Assembly (NCBI GenBank): GCA_005878415.1
Contig: VBMM01000010.1
Span: 1 to 7,102, forward strand
Origin: Methanobacteriota archaeon
GTDB taxonomy: Archaea; Thermoplasmatota; Thermoplasmata; RBG-16-68-12
Direction of reading: 5' to 3'
Length of the DNA: 7,102 nt
The notes under the pieces: model-generated
Told to the model about the DNA's origin: nothing
Database searches by the model: none
The model's input: only the letters and a program-made list of their open reading frames with translations
Position numbers and translations under genes: made by a program
Shown here: positions 1 through 6,061 of the stretch, one piece after another
How positions within the stretch are numbered: the first letter of the stretch is position 1
Layout of the letters: each line of letters begins with the position of its first letter

Positions 1-346
1 GGATGCGGCCCTCGTGGTCCGGCGACTCGACGATGATCTCGTGGGCCCCGACGCCATCGACGCTTACGAAGAGGCCGTCCCCATGCCGCCGCACATCCCC
101 GGAAGCCTCGAGCGCGGGGAACATGTTCGGCACGCAGCGGATGCGCCACCCTGGGCCATTCTTCGGACCGCGGTCCCGGTACGCGAGGACCTCGGGCGGG
201 GTCATCGCTTCGTGGCCGACGCAGAACGGGCAGTCGTCCTTCGGCGTCGAGGCTTTCGCATTCCGGAAAGCGCCGGGACGACGGGAGCGCGCGGCGGAGA
301 ATACGACCCACGTGTCCGTCGCGTAGTCCTTCCGGATCTCCGGCAT
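1..346 (-). CDS. galT: Galactose-1-phosphate uridylyltransferase, N-terminal part (truncated by window edge)
   Basis: GalT exchanges UMP between UDP-glucose and galactose-1-phosphate in the cytosolic Leloir pathway. The minus strand reads open from an ATG at 346 to the left edge, giving 115 residues of a protein usually about 330-350 long. Family landmarks are visible: an N-terminal basic segment with RSRRP (about 20-24), the zinc-binding CPFC (39-42), TPPEVL (49-54), WRIRCVPNMFPAL (67-79) and AHEIIVESPDH (101-111). By family knowledge, the two Cys and the His of SPDH are zinc ligands. The catalytic HPH-type motif would lie beyond the window. An in-frame TAG lies upstream, and this is the first ATG. 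The gene is divergent from the sugar transporter operon. The leader looks only about 5-7 nt long, judging by the TATA box near 373-382, so translation is probably leaderless or nearly so. Some GalT-like archaeal proteins may use other nucleotides; that cannot be judged here. Confidence 0.9.
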   Translation of the reverse strand, partial: MPEIRKDYATDTWVVFSAARSRRPGAFRNAKASTPKDDCPFCVGHEAMTPPEVLAYRDRGPKNGPGWRIRCVPNMFPALEASGDVRRHGDGLFVSVDGVGAHEIIVESPDHEGRI

Positions 347-356
347 CGCCGACCCG

Positions 357-372
357 CCGATGCGTGCGTCGG
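357..372. repeat. 16-bp imperfect palindrome over the galT transcription start region (candidate operator)
   Basis: The sequence CCGATGCGTGCGTCGG is nearly self-complementary: the outer CCGA/TCGG arms and an inner GC/GC pair match, with one mismatch pair. It lies directly downstream of the galT TATA box, a common place for archaeal repressor operators. In GC-rich DNA such dyads also arise by chance, so an operator role is only a suggestion. Confidence 0.3.
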
Positions 373-382
373 TCTATTTTAG
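373..382 (-). promoter_or_regulatory. Putative TATA box of galT
   Basis: On the minus strand this reads CTAAAATAGA, an AT-rich island in GC-rich surroundings, centred about 31 nt upstream of the galT ATG. With the usual archaeal spacing of about 25-27 nt from TATA centre to transcription start, the transcript would begin near 351-353, leaving a leader of only 5-7 nt. No Shine-Dalgarno sequence is needed or evident. The start site is inferred from spacing only. Confidence 0.6.
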
Positions 383-417
383 CGTTGTGAGGGCTCCGAC
401 TCGGCCCTGTGTTCGTT

Positions 418-442
418 GCTTCGGCGGCAAGGCGCCCGAAGC
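418..442. repeat. Inverted repeat, 7-bp arms, next to the malE TATA box (candidate regulator site)
   Basis: GCTTCGG (418-424) and CCGAAGC (436-442) form a perfect inverted repeat with an 11-nt spacer, so the half-site centres are 18 bp apart. The right arm overlaps the expected BRE position directly before the TATA box of the transporter operon. A dimeric regulator bound here could block or aid TFB/TBP loading. It does not resemble the TrmB/TGM-type site I recall from Thermococcales (TATCAC-N5-GTGATA). It lies upstream of both genes, so it is not a terminator. Confidence 0.35.
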
Positions 443-450
443 TTTTTACC
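441..450 (+). promoter_or_regulatory. Putative TATA box of the malEFG operon
   Basis: GCTTTTTACC is the only T-rich stretch between the galT promoter and the transporter start, preceded by a purine-containing BRE-like CCGAA. Its centre is about 46 nt upstream of the ATG at 492, placing the transcription start near 471-473 with a leader of about 20 nt that contains a Shine-Dalgarno sequence. The start site is inferred from spacing only. Confidence 0.55.
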
Positions 451-477
451 GCAAAACCGCCATCCGCCGCGGGGTAC

Positions 478-485
478 GGGAGGAG
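478..485 (+). promoter_or_regulatory. Ribosome binding site of malE
   Basis: GGGAGGAG lies 6 nt before the ATG at 492 and is complementary to the anti-Shine-Dalgarno end of 16S rRNA. It fixes 492 as the start rather than the in-frame ATG at 360, which lies upstream of the likely promoter. Confidence 0.8.
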
Positions 486-491
486 AGCGAC

Positions 492-1796
492 ATGTCTGGA
501 TCATCGAGTTCGGGTGCGCCTGGCGGGAGCACGGACTACACGCCGCCGCGGAAGATGGGCCGCATGCTTGCGGTCCTGATCGTGCTACTGGTTGCGACGA
601 ACGCCGTCACCGCGGTGACCGTGTACTACGTGACGGCGCCAACCGCCACGGTGCAAACGCTCCGGGTCATCGGTCCCTGGGCGGGGCCGGAAAAAGCCAA
701 GTTCCTACCGGTCCTGAACCTGTTCCACAATCAGACGGGCATCAACTACGAGTACATCACGACCCGACAAGAGGATCTTCAGTCGCTCCTGCCGAACTGG
801 TTCGCCGCGGGCCGGGCCCCCGCCGATCTGATTTTCATGCCGAGTTCCTTCGTCAAGCAGTACGGAGTCCAAGGACACGCCGCGGACCTCGCGTCGACGA
901 TCACACAGACGAACTACGCGGCCGGCGCCTTGGACCCGCTCAAGGACGGCAGCAAACTCTACGGCGGCGCGTACACGGGGAAGGTCAAGCCTGGCTTCTG
1001 GTACAACAAGTCGTTCTTCACGGCGAACAACCTGCAGGCGCCGACGACCTTTACAGGATTCGAGGCTCTCCTTGCCGATATCGAATCGCGCGGGCTCGTG
1101 ACGAATCAGCCGATCATCAGCGGCGACGGCGTGGGTTGGCCCCTTTCCGACGTCGTGGAGCACTTCATCGCCACGTACGGCGGGCCGGGGATGCACCGCG
1201 CTCTGACCGCCGGGACGCTCTCCTGGACCGACCCGACCGTCCGCAACATCTTCGCAACGTACCTCGTGCCGACCCTGACGAAGCGCGACGTGTGCGTCAA
1301 CGGTTGCTGGAGCGCGCCTCGGCAGTGGGACACCGGGGTGACGGAGTGGTGGGCCGGAGATTACGCCCTCTACTTCATGGGAAGCTGGATCACGGGGATG
1401 GTCCCGAACCCGGCGGACATCGGCGTGTTCTCTCTCCCAGGTGGCGTGAGCACGCAAGGGATCGTGTTCGCGGCGGACTACTTCTTCGTGCCCAAGTACG
1501 CGACGCAGCTCGACTCCGCGAAGCGGCTCGCCGCGTTCCTGGGAAGCGCCGCCGCGCAGACGGAGCAGGTGAAGGTCGGCGGACACATCGCGACGGTCAC
1601 CGGGGTGCCCTCGAGCGCATATCCCCCGCTGGACGCCTCGATCGCCGCGCTCTTGACCGGCAAGGAAGTGCTCTCGGATCTCGACGACACGAAGGGAGGC
1701 ACGTTCCAGACGACGTTCTGGGCGCAGCTCCAGGCGCTGTGGGCGGACCCGAGCACCCTCGACACCCGTCTCGCGAATATTCAAGCGGCTGCATGA
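492..1796 (+). CDS. malE: Membrane-anchored extracellular sugar-binding protein of an ABC importer (MalE/UgpB family)
   Basis: This 434-residue protein is the solute-binding component of a carbohydrate ABC importer and is expected on the outer face of the cytoplasmic membrane. Residues 1-20 are a Ser/Gly/Pro-rich cytoplasmic tail. PRKMGR (19-24) gives positive charge, and a hydrophobic segment (about 25-49) follows. No lipobox Cys is present, so it looks like an uncleaved signal anchor rather than a lipoprotein. The rest resembles the COG1653-type binding fold: a start at TLRVIGPWAG (56-65), ADLIFMPSSF (111-120), KPGFWYNKSFF (166-176), and a WWAGDYALYFMGSW stretch (286-299) typical of the family. 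Its only Cys pair (C268, C272) could form an exported disulfide. Its stop overlaps the malF start (ATGA). Fold and role are well supported; the trehalose/maltose substrate is inferred from the neighbouring treT and debranching-type gene. Confidence 0.88.
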   Translation: MSGSSSSGAPGGSTDYTPPRKMGRMLAVLIVLLVATNAVTAVTVYYVTAPTATVQTLRVIGPWAGPEKAKFLPVLNLFHNQTGINYEYITTRQEDLQSLLPNWFAAGRAPADLIFMPSSFVKQYGVQGHAADLASTITQTNYAAGALDPLKDGSKLYGGAYTGKVKPGFWYNKSFFTANNLQAPTTFTGFEALLADIESRGLVTNQPIISGDGVGWPLSDVVEHFIATYGGPGMHRALTAGTLSWTDPTVRNIFATYLVPTLTKRDVCVNGCWSAPRQWDTGVTEWWAGDYALYFMGSWITGMVPNPADIGVFSLPGGVSTQGIVFAADYFFVPKYATQLDSAKRLAAFLGSAAAQTEQVKVGGHIATVTGVPSSAYPPLDASIAALLTGKEVLSDLDDTKGGTFQTTFWAQLQALWADPSTLDTRLANIQAAA

Positions 1797-2857
1797 GGCG
1801 AGCCCGAACGGGGCGCGCCAAGCGCCCCCTCTCCTTTTACTCGACGTCCGTGGCCCGCGTGCTGTTCTTCGTGCCCGCGACGGTCCTGCTGATTGTCCTC
1901 GTCGTCTACCCCGTCCTCCAGACGCTCGCCCTGAGCTTCTTGGGCCCCAACTCCGGCGGATTCGTCGGCTTCGACAACTACGGGAACGTCCTCGGCCGGC
2001 CGGAGACGATCGACCTACGGAACTTCAATCCGACATACGCCTTTATGGGAGAGTTGCTCGGGGGACCCGTGGGCGGATTCGTCGCCGGGTTCCTGGACGC
2101 GCAATTCCCCCTCGGCACGCTGATCGACAACCTCCTGTGGATCGCGATTCACCTCCCGATGACCCTGTTCACCGGGTTGTTCCTCGCGCTCACGCTGCAG
2201 AAGGTCCGTGGCGCGTCCGTCGTGAAGTCGATGGTGTTCCTCGGGATGGTCACGCCGCTCATCGTCGGCGGCATCATCCTGCGGTATCTGTTCGACGAGA
2301 AGTCCGGGATCGTCCCACAGTTCTTCGGAGCCATCGGAATCAAGTCCCTCGCCATCCAGTGGACCCAATACCCGTCGACCTTGCTCTTCGGACTCATCTT
2401 CGGCTCCGTGTGGCTGTGGACTGGCTTCAGCCTGATCATCTACTCCGCGGGGCTCACGACGATCCCGAAGGACTACTTCGAGGCGGCGCAGATCGACGGA
2501 GCCTCGTCGTGGCAGATGTTCCGGAAGATCACGTGGCCGCTCCTGCGGCCGATCACCCTGGTCGTTGTGACGATGACGGTCCTGTGGGAGCTGAAGATCT
2601 TCGACATCGTCTACGCGGCGACGAACCCGAACGGCGGCGTCGGAAACGCCGCGGACGTGCTCGCCCTGCAGATGTGGCGGTACGCCTTCCGCGCGGGCAA
2701 CTATGCCGAGGCCGCCGTCGTTGCGACGCTCTTGAGCGGGCTCACTCTGCTCGTCGCATCGTTCATGTTCCACCGGATGGTCGTGGGCATGCGTGGCGGC
2801 GGGGGCCGGCCGAGCCTGTTCGCCCGGCTGGTCCGAATCGTGAGGCGACCATCGTGA
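1793..2857 (+). CDS. malF: ABC sugar importer permease, MalF type
   Basis: This 354-residue inner membrane permease forms half of the translocation pore. Hydrophobic segments lie near 22-50, 112-136, 144-165, 196-220, 254-276 and 303-327, giving six helices. The cytoplasmic EAA loop that docks onto the ATPase is clear at 230-253 (EAAQIDGASSWQMFRKITWP). FVGFDNY (57-63) is the usual MalF-type motif after helix 1. About 50 residues then separate it from helix 2, roughly 30 more than I expect, including a Gly-rich stretch (89-100). The start is taken as the ATG overlapping the malE stop (ATGA); no clear Shine-Dalgarno is present, so translational coupling is likely. The same frame is open far upstream inside malE, but that translation is low-complexity and Arg-rich, unlike any permease. 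The basic tail (about 334-352) is cytoplasmic. Confidence 0.9.
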   Translation: MRRARTGRAKRPLSFYSTSVARVLFFVPATVLLIVLVVYPVLQTLALSFLGPNSGGFVGFDNYGNVLGRPETIDLRNFNPTYAFMGELLGGPVGGFVAGFLDAQFPLGTLIDNLLWIAIHLPMTLFTGLFLALTLQKVRGASVVKSMVFLGMVTPLIVGGIILRYLFDEKSGIVPQFFGAIGIKSLAIQWTQYPSTLLFGLIFGSVWLWTGFSLIIYSAGLTTIPKDYFEAAQIDGASSWQMFRKITWPLLRPITLVVVTMTVLWELKIFDIVYAATNPNGGVGNAADVLALQMWRYAFRAGNYAEAAVVATLLSGLTLLVASFMFHRMVVGMRGGGGRPSLFARLVRIVRRPS

Positions 2858-3717
2858 GCGGTTGGAGCCTTGCGCGGCTTCGAGTTCGACCGCGGACGAT
2901 TGCAATCCATGCGGTCGCCTGGGGCGTCGGGTTCCTTTGGTTGCTGCCGTTCCTCGGAGTCCTGATGACGTCGATCCGTCCCGTGGGCGAGATCCTGCAC
3001 GGCTGGTGGGTCGTCGATCCCTTCAACCCGACCGCCAAGAACTTCGTCACGACCTGGACCGACCCCGAGACTCCGATGTGGAGGGGCATCCGAAATTCAT
3101 TCATCGTCGCGATCCCGTCGACCGCCATCCCGATTTTCATCGCGTCCTTCGCGGCCTACGGCTTCGCCCGATTCCGCTTTCCGATCCGCGACTACCTGTT
3201 CCTGACGATCGTCCTCTTCATGGCCGTCCCGCAGCAGATGGTCGCGGTGCCCATCTTCCTGCGGATGATTCAACTGGGCCTATGGGACAACTGGCTCGGC
3301 GTCATCCTGCTCCACTCGAGTTGGGCGATCCCGTGGATCCTGTTGTTCATGAGGAATTTCTTCCAGACTCTCCCCGCGGAAGTCGAGGAGGCGGCGCGGG
3401 TCGACGGGGCATCCGACTTGCGGATCTTCCTGAAGATCGTCCTCCCGATGGCGCTGCCCGCCTTGGCGGCCGTGGCGGTGTTGCAGTTCATGTGGGTCTG
3501 GAACGATTTCTTCTTCGCGACCGTCCTCCTGTTCTCGCCGGACAAGATGGTCGCGACGCAGCTCGTGCCGCTGCTCTCGGAGGCCGGGCCCTACCAGCGA
3601 GATCAAGCGGTCCTGGCCGCTGCGTCGATGAGCGTGATGATCGTGCCGGTCGCGATTTTCGCGCTCCTTCAGCGGTACTATATCCGCGGGATGATCGGCT
3701 GGACGATCAAGGGCTAG
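2854..3717 (+). CDS. malG: ABC sugar importer permease, MalG type
   Basis: This 287-residue permease is the second pore subunit. It shows the MalG-family pattern: helix 1 (about 18-40), an extracellular stretch with NPTAKNFV (58-65), IRNSFIVAIPST (79-90) opening helix 2, further helices near 112-135, 147-168, 198-224 and 255-273, the EAA loop at 179-202 (EAARVDGASDLRIFLKIVLP), and a C-terminal YYIRGMIGWTIKG ending. The start is a GTG overlapping the malF stop (GTGA), with GAGG (2842-2845) at a suitable distance. Length and motifs match the family with this start, while the open frame further upstream lies inside malF and is meaningless. Its last 11 bp overlap the 3' end of the convergent debranching-type gene, so no room remains for a terminator between them. 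Confidence 0.92.
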   Translation: MSGWSLARLRVRPRTIAIHAVAWGVGFLWLLPFLGVLMTSIRPVGEILHGWWVVDPFNPTAKNFVTTWTDPETPMWRGIRNSFIVAIPSTAIPIFIASFAAYGFARFRFPIRDYLFLTIVLFMAVPQQMVAVPIFLRMIQLGLWDNWLGVILLHSSWAIPWILLFMRNFFQTLPAEVEEAARVDGASDLRIFLKIVLPMALPALAAVAVLQFMWVWNDFFFATVLLFSPDKMVATQLVPLLSEAGPYQRDQAVLAAASMSVMIVPVAIFALLQRYYIRGMIGWTIKG

Positions 3718-4888
3718 CCGGCTCGGCGTCGTCGAGCAGGTCGATCAGTGCTCCCGTGGACCATGCTTGGATGGGATTCGCGCGGGTGCCCTGTTTCGGC
3801 TCCGCGGAGAGATCGATGAGGCGGTCGTCCACGACGGCATACAGCTCTGGCATCCCGTCGAGTTCCTCATACGCGCGGAGGAGCGCATCGCGAACGCGTC
3901 CCGCTTCCCGTTGGAAGCCCGTCGCCGTCAGCCCACGGTAGAGGAACCAGTTGTCGTGGGGCCACACGGTCCCCATGTGATACCCGTACGCATCGAAGTC
4001 GGGTTCGGAGGTCGCGTGGGTCCGAATGCCGTAGGGCGTCCACATGTCGTCCTGGAACAACCGAGAGACGAGGAGGGCCATCCTGTCCTTCGGCACGACT
4101 CCGATGAGCGGAAGGTGCCCGGGATTGGAGGCGATGGCGGTGCGCAGTCGTTTCCGGCCGTCGAGGGCGAGCGCGTAGTAGCCTACATCGGGCATCCAGA
4201 AGATACGGTTCAACGCGTCCGCCAGCCGCGTCGCCTGCGCCCGCGCTTCTCGTGCGAGCTGGCCTTGGTCGTTGACCTCGGCGAGCGCCGCGAACGCCCG
4301 GTGCGCGCGGACGGCGTAGCCCTGGACCTCGACCATGGCGACGGGCGGTTCGATGCGAAGATGGTCGGCCGATCCGTCCTTCCATCCCTGGTGGAACAAT
4401 CCGTGCGGGTTCTTCCGTTCGTATTCGATGAATCCGTCCCCGTCGAGGTCCCCGTGGACGTCCATCCACCGGTGGGCCGCGAGGAACGCCGGCCAGAGGT
4501 CCGTCGCGAGCCGCTTGTCCCCGGTGTGCCGCTCGTACTCGTCCGCGACAATCAGGAACAAGAGCGTCGAGTCCACGCTTCCGTAGTATGGGAAGCCCCA
4601 ATCCGGCAACTCTTTCTGCGACGCGGGGTCGAATCGGTGTTCGTGGAGGATCTTTCCCGGCTCTTCCTCCGACCGCGCATGGGTGCGTCGTCCCTGGTAC
4701 GACGCGAGCATACGGAGGGTCGACTCCGCGATCCGGGGATCGTATCGCAGGGTCTGCCACGCCGAAATCAGGGAGTCGCGGCCGAACAGCGTGAAGTAGA
4801 GGGGCGAGCCGGCGCGGAGGTAGCCCTCCGGCGCGCGGAGCCGGTCCACGTCCCGCGCGAGGCGGGCCCGCAGCCGTTCGCGGTTCAT
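3707..4888 (-). CDS. Glycogen debranching / amylo-alpha-1,6-glucosidase-like glycoside hydrolase (short form)
   Basis: This 393-residue predicted cytosolic enzyme belongs to the (alpha/alpha)6-barrel group of COG3408-type debranching enzymes, with relatives in GH63/GH15-like families. Recognisable blocks are LFGRDSLISAWQTL (34-47), EEEPGKILHEHRFDP (74-88), YYGSVDSTLLF (101-111), DGDGFIEY (149-156), HQGWKDGSADH (166-176), EVQGYAVRAHRAF (187-199), YGYHMGTVWPHDNW (301-314) and QAWSTGALIDL (374-384). Asp171 and Glu348 (in MPELYA) are candidate catalytic acid and base by analogy; this is inference. It lacks the N-terminal beta-sandwich domain found in many full-length members (about 650-700 residues). 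In the usual YHNGSVWPHDN motif, Met replaces Asn. It starts 19 bp after the malK stop, so the two are probably co-transcribed. The substrate could be alpha-glucan, malto-oligosaccharide or a glucosyl-glycerate-type compound; the sequence does not decide. Confidence 0.82.
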   Translation of the reverse strand: MNRERLRARLARDVDRLRAPEGYLRAGSPLYFTLFGRDSLISAWQTLRYDPRIAESTLRMLASYQGRRTHARSEEEPGKILHEHRFDPASQKELPDWGFPYYGSVDSTLLFLIVADEYERHTGDKRLATDLWPAFLAAHRWMDVHGDLDGDGFIEYERKNPHGLFHQGWKDGSADHLRIEPPVAMVEVQGYAVRAHRAFAALAEVNDQGQLAREARAQATRLADALNRIFWMPDVGYYALALDGRKRLRTAIASNPGHLPLIGVVPKDRMALLVSRLFQDDMWTPYGIRTHATSEPDFDAYGYHMGTVWPHDNWFLYRGLTATGFQREAGRVRDALLRAYEELDGMPELYAVVDDRLIDLSAEPKQGTRANPIQAWSTGALIDLLDDAEPASP

Positions 4889-4907
4889 CGGGCCCCCGGA
4901 TACGCGC

Positions 4908-5993
4908 CTAATCGATCGCCCGGCCCGTGGTTCGGTCGAAGAGGTGGATTCGCTCCGGCGCGAAACGGATCCAGACGGTCGAACCGGCGTCCCCTTCGAA
5001 CGTGGATCCCGCGACCGCCTTGATGAGTTTGTCCCCGACCTTCAGGTCCAGGATCGTCGAGTCTCCGAGAGGCTCGGTCGTGTAGATCTCCGCCGCGATG
5101 CAACCCGCTTCCGCCGGCTCCGTCGGGCTCACTCTCACGTCCTGAGGGCGGATTCCGAGGGTGAGCGGTCCGCCGGACGACCCCGGCAACGCTCCGGCAA
5201 ACTGCCCGGGGACGTCGATACGGAAGTCGGCCGCGTCGAGCTGCCCGCGCGCATCCAGGTCGCAGTCGATCAGGTTGATCGGCGGACTGCCGATGAACGC
5301 CGCCGTGAACTCGTTCGCCGGATGGCTGTAGAGGCTGCGAGGCCCGTCGTACTGCTGGAGCATCCCCTTGTTCAGCAAGGCGACGCGATGCGCCATGGTC
5401 ATCGCCTCGACCTGGTCGTGGGTGACGTAGATCGTCGTGACGCCGAGGTCCTTCTGGAGCTTCTTCAGCTCCGCCCGCATGTGGACCCGGAGCTTCGCGT
5501 CCAGATTGCTCAGCGGCTCGTCCATGAGGAACACCTGGGGCTCGCGGACGATCGCCCGCCCGAGCGCCACCCGCTGCCGCTGTCCGCCGCTCAACTGGCT
5601 CGGCTTGCGGTCCAGGAGGCCCTCGATCTGCAGGAGCCGAGCGACTCGGTTGACGCGGACGACGATTTCGCGTTCCGGCACCTTCGCGTTCTCCAGGGGG
5701 AAGGCGATGTTCTTGTACACGGTCATGTGCGGGTACAGGGCGTAGCTTTGGAACACCATGGCAACGTTCCGTTGCTTCGGGTCGAGGTCGTTCACGAGCC
5801 GGTCGCCGATGTAGATCTCGCCCGCGGACGGTTCCTCGAGGCCGGCGATGCAACGCAGGGTCGTCGTCTTCCCGCATCCGCTCGGACCGAGCAAGACCAC
5901 GAATTCCTTGTCGTTGACCTCGAGGTTGAGGTCGATGACCGCGGGGACGTCGTCGTACGCCTTCGCGAGACCTCGCAACTCGACGCGGGCCAA
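4908..5993 (-). CDS. malK: ABC sugar importer ATPase, MalK type (TTG start)
   Basis: This cytoplasmic ATPase drives the MalFG pore by binding their EAA loops. Numbered from the proposed TTG start it has 361 residues: Walker A GPSGCGKT (36-43), Q-loop in VFQSYALYPHM (80-90), signature LSGGQRQRVALGRA (134-147), Walker B VFLMDEP (154-160), D-loop SNLDAK, and H-loop His192 (THDQVEAM). A C-terminal OB/TOBE regulatory region includes GIRPQDV (280-286). The TTG gives the canonical opening MARVELRGLAKAYDD. The in-frame ATG at 6059 would add 22 low-similarity residues encoded across the promoter's TATA box. The TATA centre (about 6022) lies 29 nt before the TTG, so the mRNA is probably leaderless. MalK-type ATPases can serve several transporters, but the nearby malEFG is the obvious partner. 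Confidence 0.93.
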   Translation of the reverse strand: MARVELRGLAKAYDDVPAVIDLNLEVNDKEFVVLLGPSGCGKTTTLRCIAGLEEPSAGEIYIGDRLVNDLDPKQRNVAMVFQSYALYPHMTVYKNIAFPLENAKVPEREIVVRVNRVARLLQIEGLLDRKPSQLSGGQRQRVALGRAIVREPQVFLMDEPLSNLDAKLRVHMRAELKKLQKDLGVTTIYVTHDQVEAMTMAHRVALLNKGMLQQYDGPRSLYSHPANEFTAAFIGSPPINLIDCDLDARGQLDAADFRIDVPGQFAGALPGSSGGPLTLGIRPQDVRVSPTEPAEAGCIAAEIYTTEPLGDSTILDLKVGDKLIKAVAGSTFEGDAGSTVWIRFAPERIHLFDRTTGRAID

Positions 5994-6017
5994 GGCGAGT
6001 TCGGACGGGGAAGAACG

Positions 6018-6027
6018 GTTAAATAAT
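6018..6027. promoter_or_regulatory. Shared TATA box of the divergent malK and treT genes
   Basis: This is the only AT-rich box between malK and treT. It reads GTTAAATAAT on the plus strand and ATTATTTAAC on the minus strand. GAAGA (6010-6014) and TCTTC (6027-6031) flank it symmetrically, so each direction has a purine-rich BRE-like element. Expected starts are near 6048-6050 for treT (leader about 12-14 nt) and near 5996-5998 for malK (leader about 3-5 nt). Both directions fit archaeal spacing; the starts are inferred, not shown. Confidence 0.65.
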
Positions 6028-6049
6028 CTTCGCCTTCCTCCCGCCGGCG

Positions 6050-6061
6050 CGGTGTGCACCG
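6050..6061. repeat. Small dyad between the treT transcription start and its ATG
   Basis: CGGTG (6050-6054) and CACCG (6057-6061) are inverted with a 2-nt spacer, ending directly before the treT ATG. GGTG is also the best Shine-Dalgarno-like match, 7 nt before the start. The dyad could be an operator half, could hide the ribosome site in a hairpin (though a 2-nt loop is too tight for all pairs), or could be chance. Confidence 0.25.

Noticed and set aside
14..382. Plus-strand open frames opposite galT.
   Set aside because: The minus strand carries clear GalT motifs, so these are shadows.
360..491. In-frame N-terminal extension of malE from the ATG at 360.
   Set aside because: It starts upstream of the likely promoter, while a strong Shine-Dalgarno precedes the ATG at 492.
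705..1784. Minus-strand open frame of 359 residues opposite malE.
   Set aside because: Charged, Arg-rich shadow of malE with no ribosome site or domain.
416..1792. Long plus-strand open frame continuous with malF, which would give an 813-residue fusion protein.
   Set aside because: The upstream part is an Arg/His-rich off-frame reading of malE with no domain; the ATGA overlap at 1793 gives a normal permease.
2137..2853. In-frame upstream extension of malG inside malF.
   Set aside because: It is the Arg/Asp-rich off-frame reading of malF. The GTG at 2854 with GAGG upstream gives a family-length protein.
3767..5023. Plus-strand open frame of 418 residues opposite the debranching-type gene.
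   Set aside because: It is antisense to a gene with clear family motifs, with Arg/Val-rich composition and no recognisable domain; a GC-rich shadow.
4944..6026. Plus-strand open frame of 360 residues opposite malK.
   Set aside because: It mirrors malK codons in antisense and has no membrane segments or motifs.
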